A DNA stretch of 64,000 nucleotides from Winogradskyella aurantia (GTDB taxonomy: Bacteria > Bacteroidota > Bacteroidia > Flavobacteriales > Flavobacteriaceae): assembly GCF_002266855.1 (NCBI RefSeq), contig NZ_NGJN01000002.1, positions 124,001 through 188,000 of the forward strand. The letters are read 5' to 3'. Position numbers and translations under genes: made by a program. Below, one piece after another: positions 51,885 through 62,241 of this stretch; position 1 is the stretch's first letter; every line of letters starts with the position of its first letter. A model generated the notes under the pieces. That model did not search any database. It saw only the letters and a list, made by a program, of their open reading frames with translations, and was not told the DNA's origin.

Positions 51885-52721
51885 TTAGGGGTTACAGAAA
51901 TCACAATAGGTCGGATCCTCTGTGGTTTTTCCATGTGGTGGTGCTTTTTCTAGGGTATAGGCACATTTTTTACACTGGTATACCAAAGCCTTAATTGATG
52001 CTGTGGGCATGCCGCATAAATCACAGGGCAAACCTGTTTTTGTGTCCGTAACACCAAATCCTGGTGTTTTACATTTTGGACATGACGACTTAATTTTAGC
52101 TACAAGCTTTTTTGCTGCAGCTTCAATAACTGCCATTCGACTAGGGTTGAACATGGCACGCATATCTGTTTCGGCGTAGATTTCACCGTGCTTTTCGATG
52201 ATATCTTGAAAAGCTGTTTTTAAATCCTGAAAATCGGTTATCCCTTTAACCATATCCTCTATATTTTCCTTTGATGGTTTTAGAATAAGGGCGTGCGACG
52301 GAAACTTAATCAAGTCAGCGAATGCCATGAGTTCGTTTTCACTTGATATAGCCTTACCGTTGAAATTGGTCTCTGTACTTAGTTCCCTAACCACAATTTC
52401 AAGGTCGTTTTTCTTATCAATAAAAATGAGAAACTCATCATCCGCACTAGCGAAGAATAGGGAAGGGTGAGGGCCAAAAGAACCTTCGCTCGCCACACCT
52501 AAATCGCAATTGTTACATTCCATGGCTTTTAGGCACTTGAGTCGTGCCGTACTTAAAGGGTCTTGCTCCCGTTGCACCTCACCAGAAAACGTCCCGAGTG
52601 TATCGGTGTCAAAAGTCTCGTCAATAAAACATTTCACCCCAAGTTCTTGTTCTAAAAGCGGTGCTATAACGTGTTCCTTATGATGTTTTGTAGCAATAAT
52701 TAGCCGTCGGTCTTTAAACAT
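51885..52721 (-). CDS. DUF6671-like zinc-ribbon protein
   Basis: This 278-residue cytoplasmic protein resembles the uncharacterised DUF6671 group. The N-terminal part contains RRLIIATKHHKEHVIAPLLE and a TARLKCLKAMECNNCDLGVASEGSFGPHP block that recalls nucleotide-binding enzymes. The C-terminal part has four CxxC-type pairs (SCPKCKTPG, CDLCGMP, QCKKCAY, YCDFCNP), forming two zinc ribbons. The function is unknown. It is 12 bp after recG. Confidence 0.75.
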   Translation of the reverse strand: MFKDRRLIIATKHHKEHVIAPLLEQELGVKCFIDETFDTDTLGTFSGEVQREQDPLSTARLKCLKAMECNNCDLGVASEGSFGPHPSLFFASADDEFLIFIDKKNDLEIVVRELSTETNFNGKAISSENELMAFADLIKFPSHALILKPSKENIEDMVKGITDFQDLKTAFQDIIEKHGEIYAETDMRAMFNPSRMAVIEAAAKKLVAKIKSSCPKCKTPGFGVTDTKTGLPCDLCGMPTASIKALVYQCKKCAYTLEKAPPHGKTTEDPTYCDFCNP

Positions 52722-52733
52722 TGTAGATGAGGT

Positions 52734-54887
52734 TTAACTGATATAATTCCAAATATTGCGATACTTGCTCATTTGTCTATAGGTGTTTAGAATCATTTTA
52801 TGTTCTGGTAAGCCCAGGCTTGGATCTAAATTGAGCACCTGTTTAGCGTAATAGCGGGCTTGGGCTAAAATATCCTTGTCTTTAATCACGTCGGCAATGC
52901 GTAAATTTAAAACACCACTTTGCTGTGTGCCCATGATATCTCCTGGTCCGCGCAATCTAAGATCTACCTCGGCAATTTCAAAACCATCGTTAGTGCCTAC
53001 CATGGTTTCTAGTCGCGTTTTACTGTCGTTACTCAACTTATGTCCGGTCATGAGTATGCAATAGCTTTGTTCCGCACCACGACCAACGCGACCTCGTAAT
53101 TGATGTAATTGCGATAAGCCGAAACGCTCAGCGCTTTCTATTACCATCACTGAGGCGTTGGGCACATTAACACCAACTTCAATAACGGTTGTGGCTACCA
53201 TAATGTTAGTTTCCCCTTTGGCAAAGCGCTGCATTTCATAGTCTTTATCGGCAGATTTCATTTTGCCATGTACGATGGAGATTTGATAGTCTGGCATGGG
53301 GAATTCGCGCGATATGCTATCGTAACCGTCCATAAGATCTTTGTAATCCATTTTTTCACTTTCCTGAATCAAGGGGTAGACGACATAGATCTGTCGGCCC
53401 TTGGCAATTTCATCCTTCATAAAGCGAAACACCTTTAACCGATTGTTATCATAACGATGCACCGTTTTGATGGGTTGTCGCCCCGCAGGTAATTCATCGA
53501 TAACGGAAATGTCCAAATCACCATAAACCGACATGGCCAAGGTTCTTGGAATGGGAGTGGCTGTCATTACTAAAATGTGTGGAGGGACAATGGCCCCGCC
53601 AACCTCATTAGGGTCTGTTTCATTTTGGGAAGATTGAGATGAACCCTTATGCCATAACTTGCTTCTTTGAGCTACTCCAAAACGATGTTGTTCATCGATA
53701 ATGGCAAGGCCTAAATTCTTAAATTTCACCTTATCTTCAAGTAGGGCGTGGGTACCGATTAGAAGCTGTAAATCGCCATTTTCAAGAGTTTCATGAATAT
53801 GTCTACGTTCTAAAGTGGTACTTGAGCCTGTGAGTAATGAAATACTGATTTTAAGCGGTTTACATAGTTCGTATAATCCATTATAGTGCTGGACTGACAA
53901 AATTTCAGTCGGCGCCATTAAGCAACATTGAAAACCGTTGTCAAGCCCCATGAGCATTGACATAAAGGCTACTATGGTCTTTCCGGAGCCGACATCGCCT
54001 TGCAATAACCGATTCATTTGAGCATTGCTCCCCAAATCAGATCTAATTTCCTTTAAAACACGTTTCTGGGCATCAGTTAATTCAAAGGGTAAATGGTCTT
54101 TATAAAAGGTGTTAAAGTAGTCGCCAACTTTTGAAAATTTAAAGCCCTTGATTTTAGATTTATGGATAAGGTTTTTGAGAATCAATTGTAATTGAATATA
54201 GAAAAATTCCTCAAATTTTAATCGAAATTGGGCCCTTGCCAATAGGTCTGGTGACTTCGGAAAATGAATGTTAAACAGCGCCTGGGATTTTGATAGTAAT
54301 TTTAATTCGCTGCGCATTGTTTGTGGCAAGGTTTCCGAAAATTGGCCTTTGGTTTCAAGAAATAATTGCTGCATTATTTTAGAGACCACACGATTGGTAA
54401 TTCCTTTATTGGACAGTTTTTCGGTAGAGGGATAAATGGCTTGCATGGCAGAGCGTAAATTGGTCTCGTGCTCCGTCTGTAATTCGATTTCGGGATGTGG
54501 CATGCTGAATTTACCATTAAACCAGTTGGCCTTGCCAAATACCACATAGGGCTGATTGGTTTTAAGACTTTCCCGAATCCATTTCTGGCCCCTAAACCAA
54601 ACGAGCTCCATCATGCCGGTGTCATCCTTAAAGTCGGCTACCAAACGTTTACCGCGCTTTTGGGCGACCTCCCTAAACCCTGTAATTACACCAACAACCT
54701 GTACTTCGGCGTTATTTCGTTGTAATTCGTTGATGTGGTAATACTTGGTGCGATCAATATAGCGGTTTGGGAATAGGTTGATGAGGTCTTGATAGGTATG
54801 GATACCCAATTCTGAGCGCAATAAATCTGCTCTATTTGGGCCAACACCCTTGAGGTAGTCTATAGGAGTTTGCAAATTGACACTCAT
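52734..54887 (-). CDS. recG: ATP-dependent DNA helicase RecG
   Basis: This 717-residue helicase reverses stalled replication forks and acts on branched DNA. It has an N-terminal wedge OB domain (VGVITGFREVAQKRGKR), Walker A GDVGSGKT, motif II DEQHRFG, motif III TATPIPRTL and motif VI QLRGRVGRG. Length and motif order are normal. It lies 12 bp before the DUF6671-like gene on the same strand. Confidence 0.97.
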   Translation of the reverse strand: MSVNLQTPIDYLKGVGPNRADLLRSELGIHTYQDLINLFPNRYIDRTKYYHINELQRNNAEVQVVGVITGFREVAQKRGKRLVADFKDDTGMMELVWFRGQKWIRESLKTNQPYVVFGKANWFNGKFSMPHPEIELQTEHETNLRSAMQAIYPSTEKLSNKGITNRVVSKIMQQLFLETKGQFSETLPQTMRSELKLLSKSQALFNIHFPKSPDLLARAQFRLKFEEFFYIQLQLILKNLIHKSKIKGFKFSKVGDYFNTFYKDHLPFELTDAQKRVLKEIRSDLGSNAQMNRLLQGDVGSGKTIVAFMSMLMGLDNGFQCCLMAPTEILSVQHYNGLYELCKPLKISISLLTGSSTTLERRHIHETLENGDLQLLIGTHALLEDKVKFKNLGLAIIDEQHRFGVAQRSKLWHKGSSQSSQNETDPNEVGGAIVPPHILVMTATPIPRTLAMSVYGDLDISVIDELPAGRQPIKTVHRYDNNRLKVFRFMKDEIAKGRQIYVVYPLIQESEKMDYKDLMDGYDSISREFPMPDYQISIVHGKMKSADKDYEMQRFAKGETNIMVATTVIEVGVNVPNASVMVIESAERFGLSQLHQLRGRVGRGAEQSYCILMTGHKLSNDSKTRLETMVGTNDGFEIAEVDLRLRGPGDIMGTQQSGVLNLRIADVIKDKDILAQARYYAKQVLNLDPSLGLPEHKMILNTYRQMSKYRNIWNYIS

Positions 54888-54965
54888 AAAGCGAAATTAA
54901 GTCATTTCCATAAAAGTTATATAAGATGTTTGCATTTTGGCCTTATACTTGTTTAGTTTTAGGGT

Positions 54966-56930
54966 ATGAAATGTATTGTGATTCTGTTTACTTGTTTTTT
55001 GGGCCTCTTGGGTTTTACCCAACAGACCAAATATGTGGATTTCATTGAAGCCAATGCCGTACTTGTTTTAAACCCAGATTCGACGAAGGTGTCAGGTTTG
55101 GTTGCCTACGAGATGACAGCGCTGCAGTCTATTGATTCCGTTTTTATAGACGCCAAGAACATGACCTTTCCAGGCGGTATTTCCGTTAATGACAAAAAGG
55201 CAAGCTACACCAACGATGGCAATCGCCTTTGGATTTATACACCTTTTAAAAAGGATAGTACTTATAGAATTACTTTCAATTATGATTGTTATCCAAAGCA
55301 AGCCCTTTATTTTTTAAAGCGCAAGGAAGATTGGAACATATGGACCCAAGGGCAGGGCAAATACACCAGCCATTGGTTGCCTAGTTTTGACGATGTCAAT
55401 GAAAAGGTCATATTTAAAATAGGTACTGCCTTTACATCAGGTTACGAGATTATATCCAATGGAAAGCGATTGCAAGGGCTACAAGATGGAAACGTAAATT
55501 CTGGTGTCTATGCGATGCAAAAACCCATGTCTAGCTATCTGTTGGCCTTGGTTATAGGGAATTATAACAAGAAAACAGAAACCTCGTCAAGTGGTGTTCC
55601 ATTAGAATACTATTACTATCCCGAAGATTCTTTAAAAGTGGAACCAACGTATCGTTATAGCAAACGCATGTTTGATTTTTTAGAAGGAGAAATAGGATTT
55701 GCTTATCCATGGCAAAACTATAAACAAGTTCCAGTGCATGATTTCTTATACGCTGGCATGGAAAATACCAGCCTTACCATTTTTTCGGATGCCTTCGTCG
55801 TGGATTCTATTGGCTTCAACGATAAGAATTACGTCAACGTCAATGCACACGAATTGGCCCACCAGTGGTTTGGCGATTTGGTTACGGCCAAATCGGGTGA
55901 GCATCATTGGTTACAAGAGGGCTTTGCTACCTATTATGCCTTATTGGCCGAGCGCGATATTTTTGGTGCAGATTATTTTTACTTTAAATTATTTGAAGCG
56001 GCGGTGGAACTGGGGCGCCAGGATTTCTCTGGAGACGGCACCTCACTTCTTAATCCAAAATCGAGTAGTTTAACCTTTTACCAACGTGGGGCCTGGGTGT
56101 TGCATGCTTTACGGAGTCTGGTTGGAGACGCTGTTTTTAAAAGGGCGGTTAGGTCGTATTTAGAAAAACATCAGTTCAAAAATGTGCAAACCTCCGATTT
56201 TATAACCGAAGTGGAGCGACTTTATGGACGCAATTTAAGCGGGTTTAAACAAAAATGGATAGTTGCTGAGGCATTTCCTTTTGACGATGCCATCGCCTTG
56301 TTACAACGGCAATCAGACTATGTTAAAGACTATATGATGATTGATTGTAGTGCAAAATCGGGAAAATGTGCTGAGTATATCAAGTATTATGCTTCCGACG
56401 ACGCTAAAATTAGGGTTATTTCACAGGCGCCCGAATTAGTGACCGAAGATACCTTTAAACATGGGCTCAGGGTAAGACAGGCCATAGCGCAGTACGTGAA
56501 GCAGATTCCCAAAGCGTTGAAAGCTAACTATGAAACACTTCTTAGGGATTCGTCATATCTAACTATTGAGAGTGCGCTTTATAATCTTTGGGTAAATTTT
56601 CCAGAGGACCGGCCTAAGTATTTAGCTTCAACACGTGGGGTTTATGGTTTTAGCGACATGAACGTACGCTTGCTTTGGATTGTCTTGAATTTAAGCACGC
56701 CCTTTTACGAAGCCGACAATAAACAGCAGCTATACCAAGAGCTAGTAGGTTACACAGAATCTGAATATAATGCCGCATTACGCATGAACGCATTTCGGTA
56801 TTTGAAAATGATTTCGTCTTGTAACGAGACCTGTTTGTCCAATTTAGAGCTTGCAAAGTCTCATCATAATTGGCAATTGGTTAAGTTTGCTAAGGAAATG
56901 ACTGAACAATTACAAGAGGTTAAAAATTAA
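54966..56930 (+). CDS. M1 family aminopeptidase, secreted
   Basis: This 654-residue protein has the signal peptide MKCIVILFTCFLGLLGFTQ. The M1 zinc-binding motif HELAHQWFGDL is followed 18 residues later by Glu in WLQEGFATYY, and the substrate motif GMENTSLT lies upstream of it. The N-terminal beta-saddle and C-terminal helical region complete the enzyme. It removes N-terminal residues from peptides in the periplasm. Its stop codon overlaps the patatin start by 1 base (TAATG), so the two are translationally coupled. Confidence 0.94.
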   Translation: MKCIVILFTCFLGLLGFTQQTKYVDFIEANAVLVLNPDSTKVSGLVAYEMTALQSIDSVFIDAKNMTFPGGISVNDKKASYTNDGNRLWIYTPFKKDSTYRITFNYDCYPKQALYFLKRKEDWNIWTQGQGKYTSHWLPSFDDVNEKVIFKIGTAFTSGYEIISNGKRLQGLQDGNVNSGVYAMQKPMSSYLLALVIGNYNKKTETSSSGVPLEYYYYPEDSLKVEPTYRYSKRMFDFLEGEIGFAYPWQNYKQVPVHDFLYAGMENTSLTIFSDAFVVDSIGFNDKNYVNVNAHELAHQWFGDLVTAKSGEHHWLQEGFATYYALLAERDIFGADYFYFKLFEAAVELGRQDFSGDGTSLLNPKSSSLTFYQRGAWVLHALRSLVGDAVFKRAVRSYLEKHQFKNVQTSDFITEVERLYGRNLSGFKQKWIVAEAFPFDDAIALLQRQSDYVKDYMMIDCSAKSGKCAEYIKYYASDDAKIRVISQAPELVTEDTFKHGLRVRQAIAQYVKQIPKALKANYETLLRDSSYLTIESALYNLWVNFPEDRPKYLASTRGVYGFSDMNVRLLWIVLNLSTPFYEADNKQQLYQELVGYTESEYNAALRMNAFRYLKMISSCNETCLSNLELAKSHHNWQLVKFAKEMTEQLQEVKN

Positions 56931-57859
56931 TGAGAGCATTAGTAATTTCTGGTGGTGGTAGTAAAGGTGCCTTTGCGGGCGGTGTTGCGCAATATCTTAT
57001 GGAGAGAGAAAAGCGGCAATACGACATGTTCCTAGGAACCTCTACAGGGAGTTTGTTGGTGCCGCATCTAGCAGTAAATAATATTCCCAAGCTTTACGAT
57101 ATCTTCACTAATGTACAGCAGCATGATATATTTAGTGTGAGTCCCTTTGTTCAGCGAAAAAAAGGGGATAGGGAGTACGTTTCTATTGATTTTGTCAATT
57201 CCCTATGGCAGTTTATAAAACGCAAGCGAACCTTTGGGGAAAGTAAGGCCCTTAAGCGCAACATAAAGCGTAATTTCACTTTAGAGGAATATCGGCAAAT
57301 CAAGGAACAAAAGCACGATGTAGTTGTGACGGTCTCTAACCTTTCCATGAATCGTGTTGAGTATAAATCTATAAACGACTGTACGTACGAGGAGTTTTGT
57401 GATTGGATTTGGATATCCTGCAATTACATTCCTTTTATGTCCTTGGCTACCAGAAATGGCTATGAGTATGCGGATGGTGGTTTGGGCTGCGTAATTCCCA
57501 TTAGGGAAGCTATTTTACGAGGAGCCACAGAGGTCGATGCTATTGTTTTGGAAGCTGAAAACCTTGAAAAACAAAAGGTTTTGGGCCGTAACCCGTTTTC
57601 CTTAATGCTTAATTTGTTTGGGCATCTTCTCAATCAAGTGGAGCGGAGTGACATCGTAATCGGCAAACTGGCATCATTAAACAATAATGTGAAGCTGAAT
57701 TTGTATTACACTCCAACGACCCTAACGGAGAATTCCTTGATCTTCAGTAAGCGGCTGATGGAGAAATGGTGGAAGCAAGGCCATGATTACGCCGAAAAAA
57801 AACACGCTAAACAGGTCTCGCTTGAAAGTATTCAAAGCCAAAACCAAACGCTTTTGTAA
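56930..57859 (+). CDS. Patatin-like phospholipase
   Basis: This 309-residue serine lipase has the oxyanion motif GGGSKGAFAGG, the nucleophile elbow GTSTGS and the catalytic dyad Asp in DGGLG. It hydrolyses phospholipids or other acyl esters inside the cell; the substrate is unknown. The start overlaps the M1 peptidase stop by 1 base. Confidence 0.92.
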   Translation: MRALVISGGGSKGAFAGGVAQYLMEREKRQYDMFLGTSTGSLLVPHLAVNNIPKLYDIFTNVQQHDIFSVSPFVQRKKGDREYVSIDFVNSLWQFIKRKRTFGESKALKRNIKRNFTLEEYRQIKEQKHDVVVTVSNLSMNRVEYKSINDCTYEEFCDWIWISCNYIPFMSLATRNGYEYADGGLGCVIPIREAILRGATEVDAIVLEAENLEKQKVLGRNPFSLMLNLFGHLLNQVERSDIVIGKLASLNNNVKLNLYYTPTTLTENSLIFSKRLMEKWWKQGHDYAEKKHAKQVSLESIQSQNQTLL

Positions 57860-57890
57860 TCTTTGGGTTGTTATAATCCACCAAGGGATG

Positions 57891-58412
57891 TTACCACATT
57901 TCCCCAACTTCTTTTTTTATAAATGACAACGCTGCGTTGCTAGGAGCAGATTTTTCCATGAGTTCTGTCAAAATCACTTCGCGCAGTTTGTTGGCAGTAT
58001 CTGTTTTTTCGTTCATATTGGATTTGCGAATCAGCTGGATGGTTGCATTTTTAGCAGCTATAATAATGGTCCAGCAATCATCGCTTACATAAATTTGCTG
58101 CGATAAATTATGTTCAAATTCTTGTTCAATATTTGCTATAAGTAAGTTTTCATAATCCTCTTTATTAGAAGATGTTGGATGTACTCTTGTAAGTAATTTA
58201 GAAGGGGAGATGCGCTCTAAGAAAAGCGCCATGCGTTCATACGCCTGAAGCCTTATGGGGAAAGATTCTTTTTGTCTGTCTTTTTGTATCAAATACCGAC
58301 GTCTACCAGCTTCATTTTCCATATGCTGCTTAAAGAAGTAATAGGCGACGGCTCCAACAATGGCTGCCGGTAATAAGCTTAAAAGAAAATCTATAATTTT
58401 ATCTATTTCCAT
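57891..58412 (-). CDS. Single-helix membrane protein, function unknown
   Basis: The protein has 173 residues from the ATG at 58412; a longer start at 58478 adds a basic leader that is less typical. One transmembrane helix near the N-terminus (ILLSLLPAAIVGAVAYYFF-like) is followed by a charged, helical cytoplasmic part (RRRYLIQKDRQKESFPIRLQAYERMALFLERISPSKLL). No family is recognised with confidence. It stands convergent with the patatin gene and 84 bp from the M20 gene. Confidence 0.7.
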   Translation of the reverse strand: MEIDKIIDFLLSLLPAAIVGAVAYYFFKQHMENEAGRRRYLIQKDRQKESFPIRLQAYERMALFLERISPSKLLTRVHPTSSNKEDYENLLIANIEQEFEHNLSQQIYVSDDCWTIIIAAKNATIQLIRKSNMNEKTDTANKLREVILTELMEKSAPSNAALSFIKKEVGEMW

Positions 58413-58496
58413 GGGATTAATTAATTTTTTTACAATATTTAAATTTAGTTGGCCACCGAGACGTCGCAGCCATGACATTTAAAATGTTATTGTACG

Positions 58497-59765
58497 TCAA
58501 ATGTTAAGATAGTCAAAAGTAAGTTGTGTAAAAGCCTTTACTCCTAATAACATCCCGCTATCATCAATTCTAAAATCCGGTGTATGGTGAGGATACGGTT
58601 CTTCGGTACCTGGTGTCATCCCCCCTAAGAAAAAGTAAACACCCGGAACAACCTCTTGAAAAAATGAAAAGTCTTCCCCACCCGTAGTAGCGTTAACCAG
58701 TTTAACATTGGCTTCACCCGCCACCTTTTGCAAAGAGGGTAAAATCTGAGCTGTTAAGTCAGCATCGTTATAGGTAATGGCAGCATTGTTTTGAAATACA
58801 ATTTCAGCTTCGCCTCCATAGGCTTCAGCTATAGATTTTGCCATTTGCGACATACGCTCTATGATGAGGGTGCGCATTTTTGGATCCAGTGTTCTAACGG
58901 TGCCAATGAGTTCGGCTGATTCTGGAATAATGTTGAAACGAGTACCCGCTGTTATTTTTCCGACAGTTATTACTGCGGCAGCGTCAGTTAATTTAGCTTC
59001 CCGGCTAATGATGGTTTGAAAACCATCAATAATCTTAGCTGAAATTAAGATAGGATCTACACCTGACCAAGGTTGTGAGCCATGGGTTTGTTTACCTTTA
59101 ACGTTAACAACAAAGCGCTCAACTGAAGCCATGATGCCACCGGTTTTATACGTTATAGTCCCTACAGGAGTTCCTGAATTGATATGTAAACCAAATATGG
59201 CGTCAACTTTTGGATTGTCCAAAACACCTTCTTTTACCATAAGTTTGGCACCACCTTCTTCGCCTGGAGGCGGTCCTTCTTCTGCAGGCTGAAAAATAAA
59301 TTTAACCGTGCCATTCAATTTGTCCTTATGTTTTGTAAGCACTTCCGCTGTGGCCATTAAAATAGCAATGTGGGTGTCGTGTCCACAAGCATGCATCACA
59401 CCGGTTTCAGTATTTAGAAACGTGGTTCTAACTTCAGATTTGAATGGTAAGTCATTGCGTTCGGTGACAGGCAAGGCATCAATATCTGCGCGTAAAGCGA
59501 TGACTTTTCCGGGTTGCCCACCTTTTAAAATTCCTACAACTCCAGTTTTTGCGATACCTGTCTGAACTTCTAGTCCAAGGTTTTCCAAGTGTTCGGCAAT
59601 TTTCTCAGCGGTTTTATATTCCCGGTTCGACAATTCGGGATTCTGATGAAAATAATGGCGCCATTCGATTAATTTTTCTTCAATTTGCTCAATGTCTTTG
59701 TCAACCGCAGTTTGAGAAAAACAAAAAAACGGCAGTACTAAAGTTAAGATTAAGAGTTGTTTCAT
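58497..59765 (-). CDS. M20 family amidohydrolase, secreted
   Basis: The protein has 422 residues from the ATG at 59765, which begins a signal peptide MKQLLILTLVLPFFCFSQ; an upstream start at 59804 would put this helix inside. The M20D motifs are VIALRADIDALP, MHACGHDTHIAIL, QPAEEGPPPGEEGG and the final GGEDFSFF. It hydrolyses N-acyl amino acids (hippurate-, indole-acetyl-amino-acid-hydrolase-like) in the periplasm. Confidence 0.94.
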   Translation of the reverse strand: MKQLLILTLVLPFFCFSQTAVDKDIEQIEEKLIEWRHYFHQNPELSNREYKTAEKIAEHLENLGLEVQTGIAKTGVVGILKGGQPGKVIALRADIDALPVTERNDLPFKSEVRTTFLNTETGVMHACGHDTHIAILMATAEVLTKHKDKLNGTVKFIFQPAEEGPPPGEEGGAKLMVKEGVLDNPKVDAIFGLHINSGTPVGTITYKTGGIMASVERFVVNVKGKQTHGSQPWSGVDPILISAKIIDGFQTIISREAKLTDAAAVITVGKITAGTRFNIIPESAELIGTVRTLDPKMRTLIIERMSQMAKSIAEAYGGEAEIVFQNNAAITYNDADLTAQILPSLQKVAGEANVKLVNATTGGEDFSFFQEVVPGVYFFLGGMTPGTEEPYPHHTPDFRIDDSGMLLGVKAFTQLTFDYLNI

Positions 59766-59899
59766 TTTGTAAAAATTTTCACTAATATATTCAAATTTAT
59801 ACAATAATATGCTTTTGATATATTGTTTATAATTTGTATGCTTTAACTATGGAATTCGCCTATACAATACGTATTTTCACGGTTTGAAAAAGATAGTTT

Positions 59900-62233
59900 T
59901 TGCAACAGTATTTAAGTCAACTTAACGATGCCCAGTTAGCGCCAACTTTGCAAAAAGATGGTCCTATGATTGTTATTGCCGGCGCCGGTTCAGGGAAGAC
60001 ACGCGTGCTAACCTTTCGTATCGCTTACCTTATGAGTCAAGGGGTTGACCCCTTTAATATTTTGGCCTTGACTTTTACCAATAAGGCTGCTCGTGAGATG
60101 AAGGGACGAATAGCCCGTATCGTTGGTGATTCGGAGGCTAAAAACTTATGGATGGGCACGTTCCATTCCGTATTTGCCAAGATATTAAGAATTGAAGGAG
60201 ACCGTTTGGGCTATCCAAGTAACTTCACCATTTACGACACACAAGATTCGGACCGCCTAATTTCCTCTATCATTAAGGAATTAGGATTAGACAAGGATAT
60301 TTATAAATACAAACAGATACGGTCAAGAATTTCCTCCTATAAAAACAGTTTAATTACGGTTAAGGCCTATTTTAATAACCCAGAACTTATGGAAGCCGAT
60401 GCAGCGGCCAGACGTCCTAGAATGGGAGATATTTATAAGCATTATGTCGAGCGGTGCTTTAAGGCCGGGGCAATGGACTTTGATGATTTATTGCTAAAAA
60501 CAAATGAGCTTTTGACACGGTTTCCAGATGTTTTAGCCAAATACCAAGATAGATTTCGGTATATATTAGTTGATGAGTACCAAGATACCAATCATTCGCA
60601 ATATCTTATTGTACGAGCTTTAGCGGACAGATTTCAAAATATATGTGTTGTTGGTGATGATGCCCAGAGTATCTATGCTTTCCGAGGGGCTAATATTAGT
60701 AATATTCTTAATTTTCAGCGTGACTATGATGATGTGAAGGAATTTAGATTAGAGCAAAACTATAGGTCTACCAAGAATATTGTGAACGCTGCTAATTCAG
60801 TTATCGATAAGAACCAGAATAAACTAGATAAGATTGTCTGGACGGCCAATGACGAAGGCGCTAAAATAAAAGTTAACCGTTTGATGACGGATGGTGATGA
60901 AGGACGTTATGTAGCCAGTACTATTTTTGAATCTAAAATGCAAAATCAATTACAAAACAAGGATTTTGCGGTACTTTACAGAACCAATGCTCAGTCACGG
61001 GCCATAGAGGATGCTTTGCGTAAGCGTGATATTCCATATCGCATCTATGGTGGATTATCTTTTTACCAGCGAAAAGAAATAAAGGACGTACTTTCTTATT
61101 TGAGGTTAATTCTCAACCCTGCTGATGAGGAAGCACTAAAGCGGGTTATTAATTTTCCTTCTAGAGGTATTGGGCAAACGACTTTAGATCGTCTTATTGT
61201 GGCTGCTAATGCCTATGATATTCCAATTTTTGATGTCATCAAGCGCATTGATGAACTAGACGTGAAAATAAACTCTGGCACCCGCAACAAACTGAAGGAC
61301 TTTGTAACAATGATTGAAAGCTTCCAGGTGATGAACACCAATGCCAATGCCTTTGAGCTTTCTGAACACGTGGTTAAGGTTACCGGTCTAATACGAGAAT
61401 TCAATAAGGATGGTACACCTGAAGGCATCGCTAAGATGGAAAACATTGAGGAGTTACTCAACGGTATTAAAGATTTCGTTGAAGGACAGAAGGAAGTAGC
61501 AGATACAAGAGGTGCATTGGCAGAGTTTCTCGAGGATGTAGCACTAGCAACAGATTTGGATGCCGATAAGGGCGACCCTAACCATGTGGCTTTAATGACC
61601 ATACATCTAGCGAAGGGCTTAGAGTTTCCTCATGTGTTTATAGTAGGCATGGAAGAGGATTTATTCCCAAGCGCTATGAGTATGAATACTCGAAGCGAAT
61701 TGGAAGAAGAACGACGATTATTCTACGTTGCTCTCACCAGAGCGGAAAAGCAGGCCTATTTGACTTATACCTTATCGCGCTATCGTTGGGGTAAGCTCAT
61801 AGACGCTGAACCAAGCCGGTTTATAGAGGAAATAGATGAAGACTATTTAGATATTATTACCCCGCTTCAGGAGCAACGGTTTAACCCTATGCTTGATGCT
61901 TCCATTTTTGGAGATATCGAGCCCAATAAGGTGCGTTTTGCCAAACCGAAATCTAGAAAAGTTGAAAAGAAGGACGCAAAATCAAAACCTGAAAACTTTA
62001 AGATAAATGCACCAAAAAAATTAAAGCCAGTGTCTAAAACGACTAATACCAGTGCCAATTTATTTGATAGTAAGCTTACCGTTGGGAATATTGTGAATCA
62101 TCAGCGTTTTGGAAGAGGAGAGGTAATGAAGATTGAAGGTGCTGGAGGAGACTTAAAAGCAGAGATAAGATTTGAAAATGGCGACTTAAAAAAACTGCTT
62201 TTGAGATTTGCCAAATTAGAAATTGTGGGTTAG
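59900..62233 (+). CDS. DNA helicase UvrD/PcrA, TTG start
   Basis: This 777-residue superfamily 1 helicase of repair and replication restart carries Walker A AGAGSGKT, motif Ia LTFTNKAAREMK, motif II DEYQDTNHSQY, motif III GDDAQSIYAFRGA and motif VI YVALTRAEK. The start is TTG at 59900: an in-frame stop lies two codons upstream, and the sequence QQYLSQLNDAQ right after TTG is the conserved start of the family. The next Met is already inside the helicase core. The C-terminal tail contains a lysine-rich linker and a Tudor-like end (VGNIVNHQRFGRGEV). Confidence 0.95.
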   Translation: MQQYLSQLNDAQLAPTLQKDGPMIVIAGAGSGKTRVLTFRIAYLMSQGVDPFNILALTFTNKAAREMKGRIARIVGDSEAKNLWMGTFHSVFAKILRIEGDRLGYPSNFTIYDTQDSDRLISSIIKELGLDKDIYKYKQIRSRISSYKNSLITVKAYFNNPELMEADAAARRPRMGDIYKHYVERCFKAGAMDFDDLLLKTNELLTRFPDVLAKYQDRFRYILVDEYQDTNHSQYLIVRALADRFQNICVVGDDAQSIYAFRGANISNILNFQRDYDDVKEFRLEQNYRSTKNIVNAANSVIDKNQNKLDKIVWTANDEGAKIKVNRLMTDGDEGRYVASTIFESKMQNQLQNKDFAVLYRTNAQSRAIEDALRKRDIPYRIYGGLSFYQRKEIKDVLSYLRLILNPADEEALKRVINFPSRGIGQTTLDRLIVAANAYDIPIFDVIKRIDELDVKINSGTRNKLKDFVTMIESFQVMNTNANAFELSEHVVKVTGLIREFNKDGTPEGIAKMENIEELLNGIKDFVEGQKEVADTRGALAEFLEDVALATDLDADKGDPNHVALMTIHLAKGLEFPHVFIVGMEEDLFPSAMSMNTRSELEEERRLFYVALTRAEKQAYLTYTLSRYRWGKLIDAEPSRFIEEIDEDYLDIITPLQEQRFNPMLDASIFGDIEPNKVRFAKPKSRKVEKKDAKSKPENFKINAPKKLKPVSKTTNTSANLFDSKLTVGNIVNHQRFGRGEVMKIEGAGGDLKAEIRFENGDLKKLLLRFAKLEIVG

Positions 62234-62241
62234 TCAGCCCT

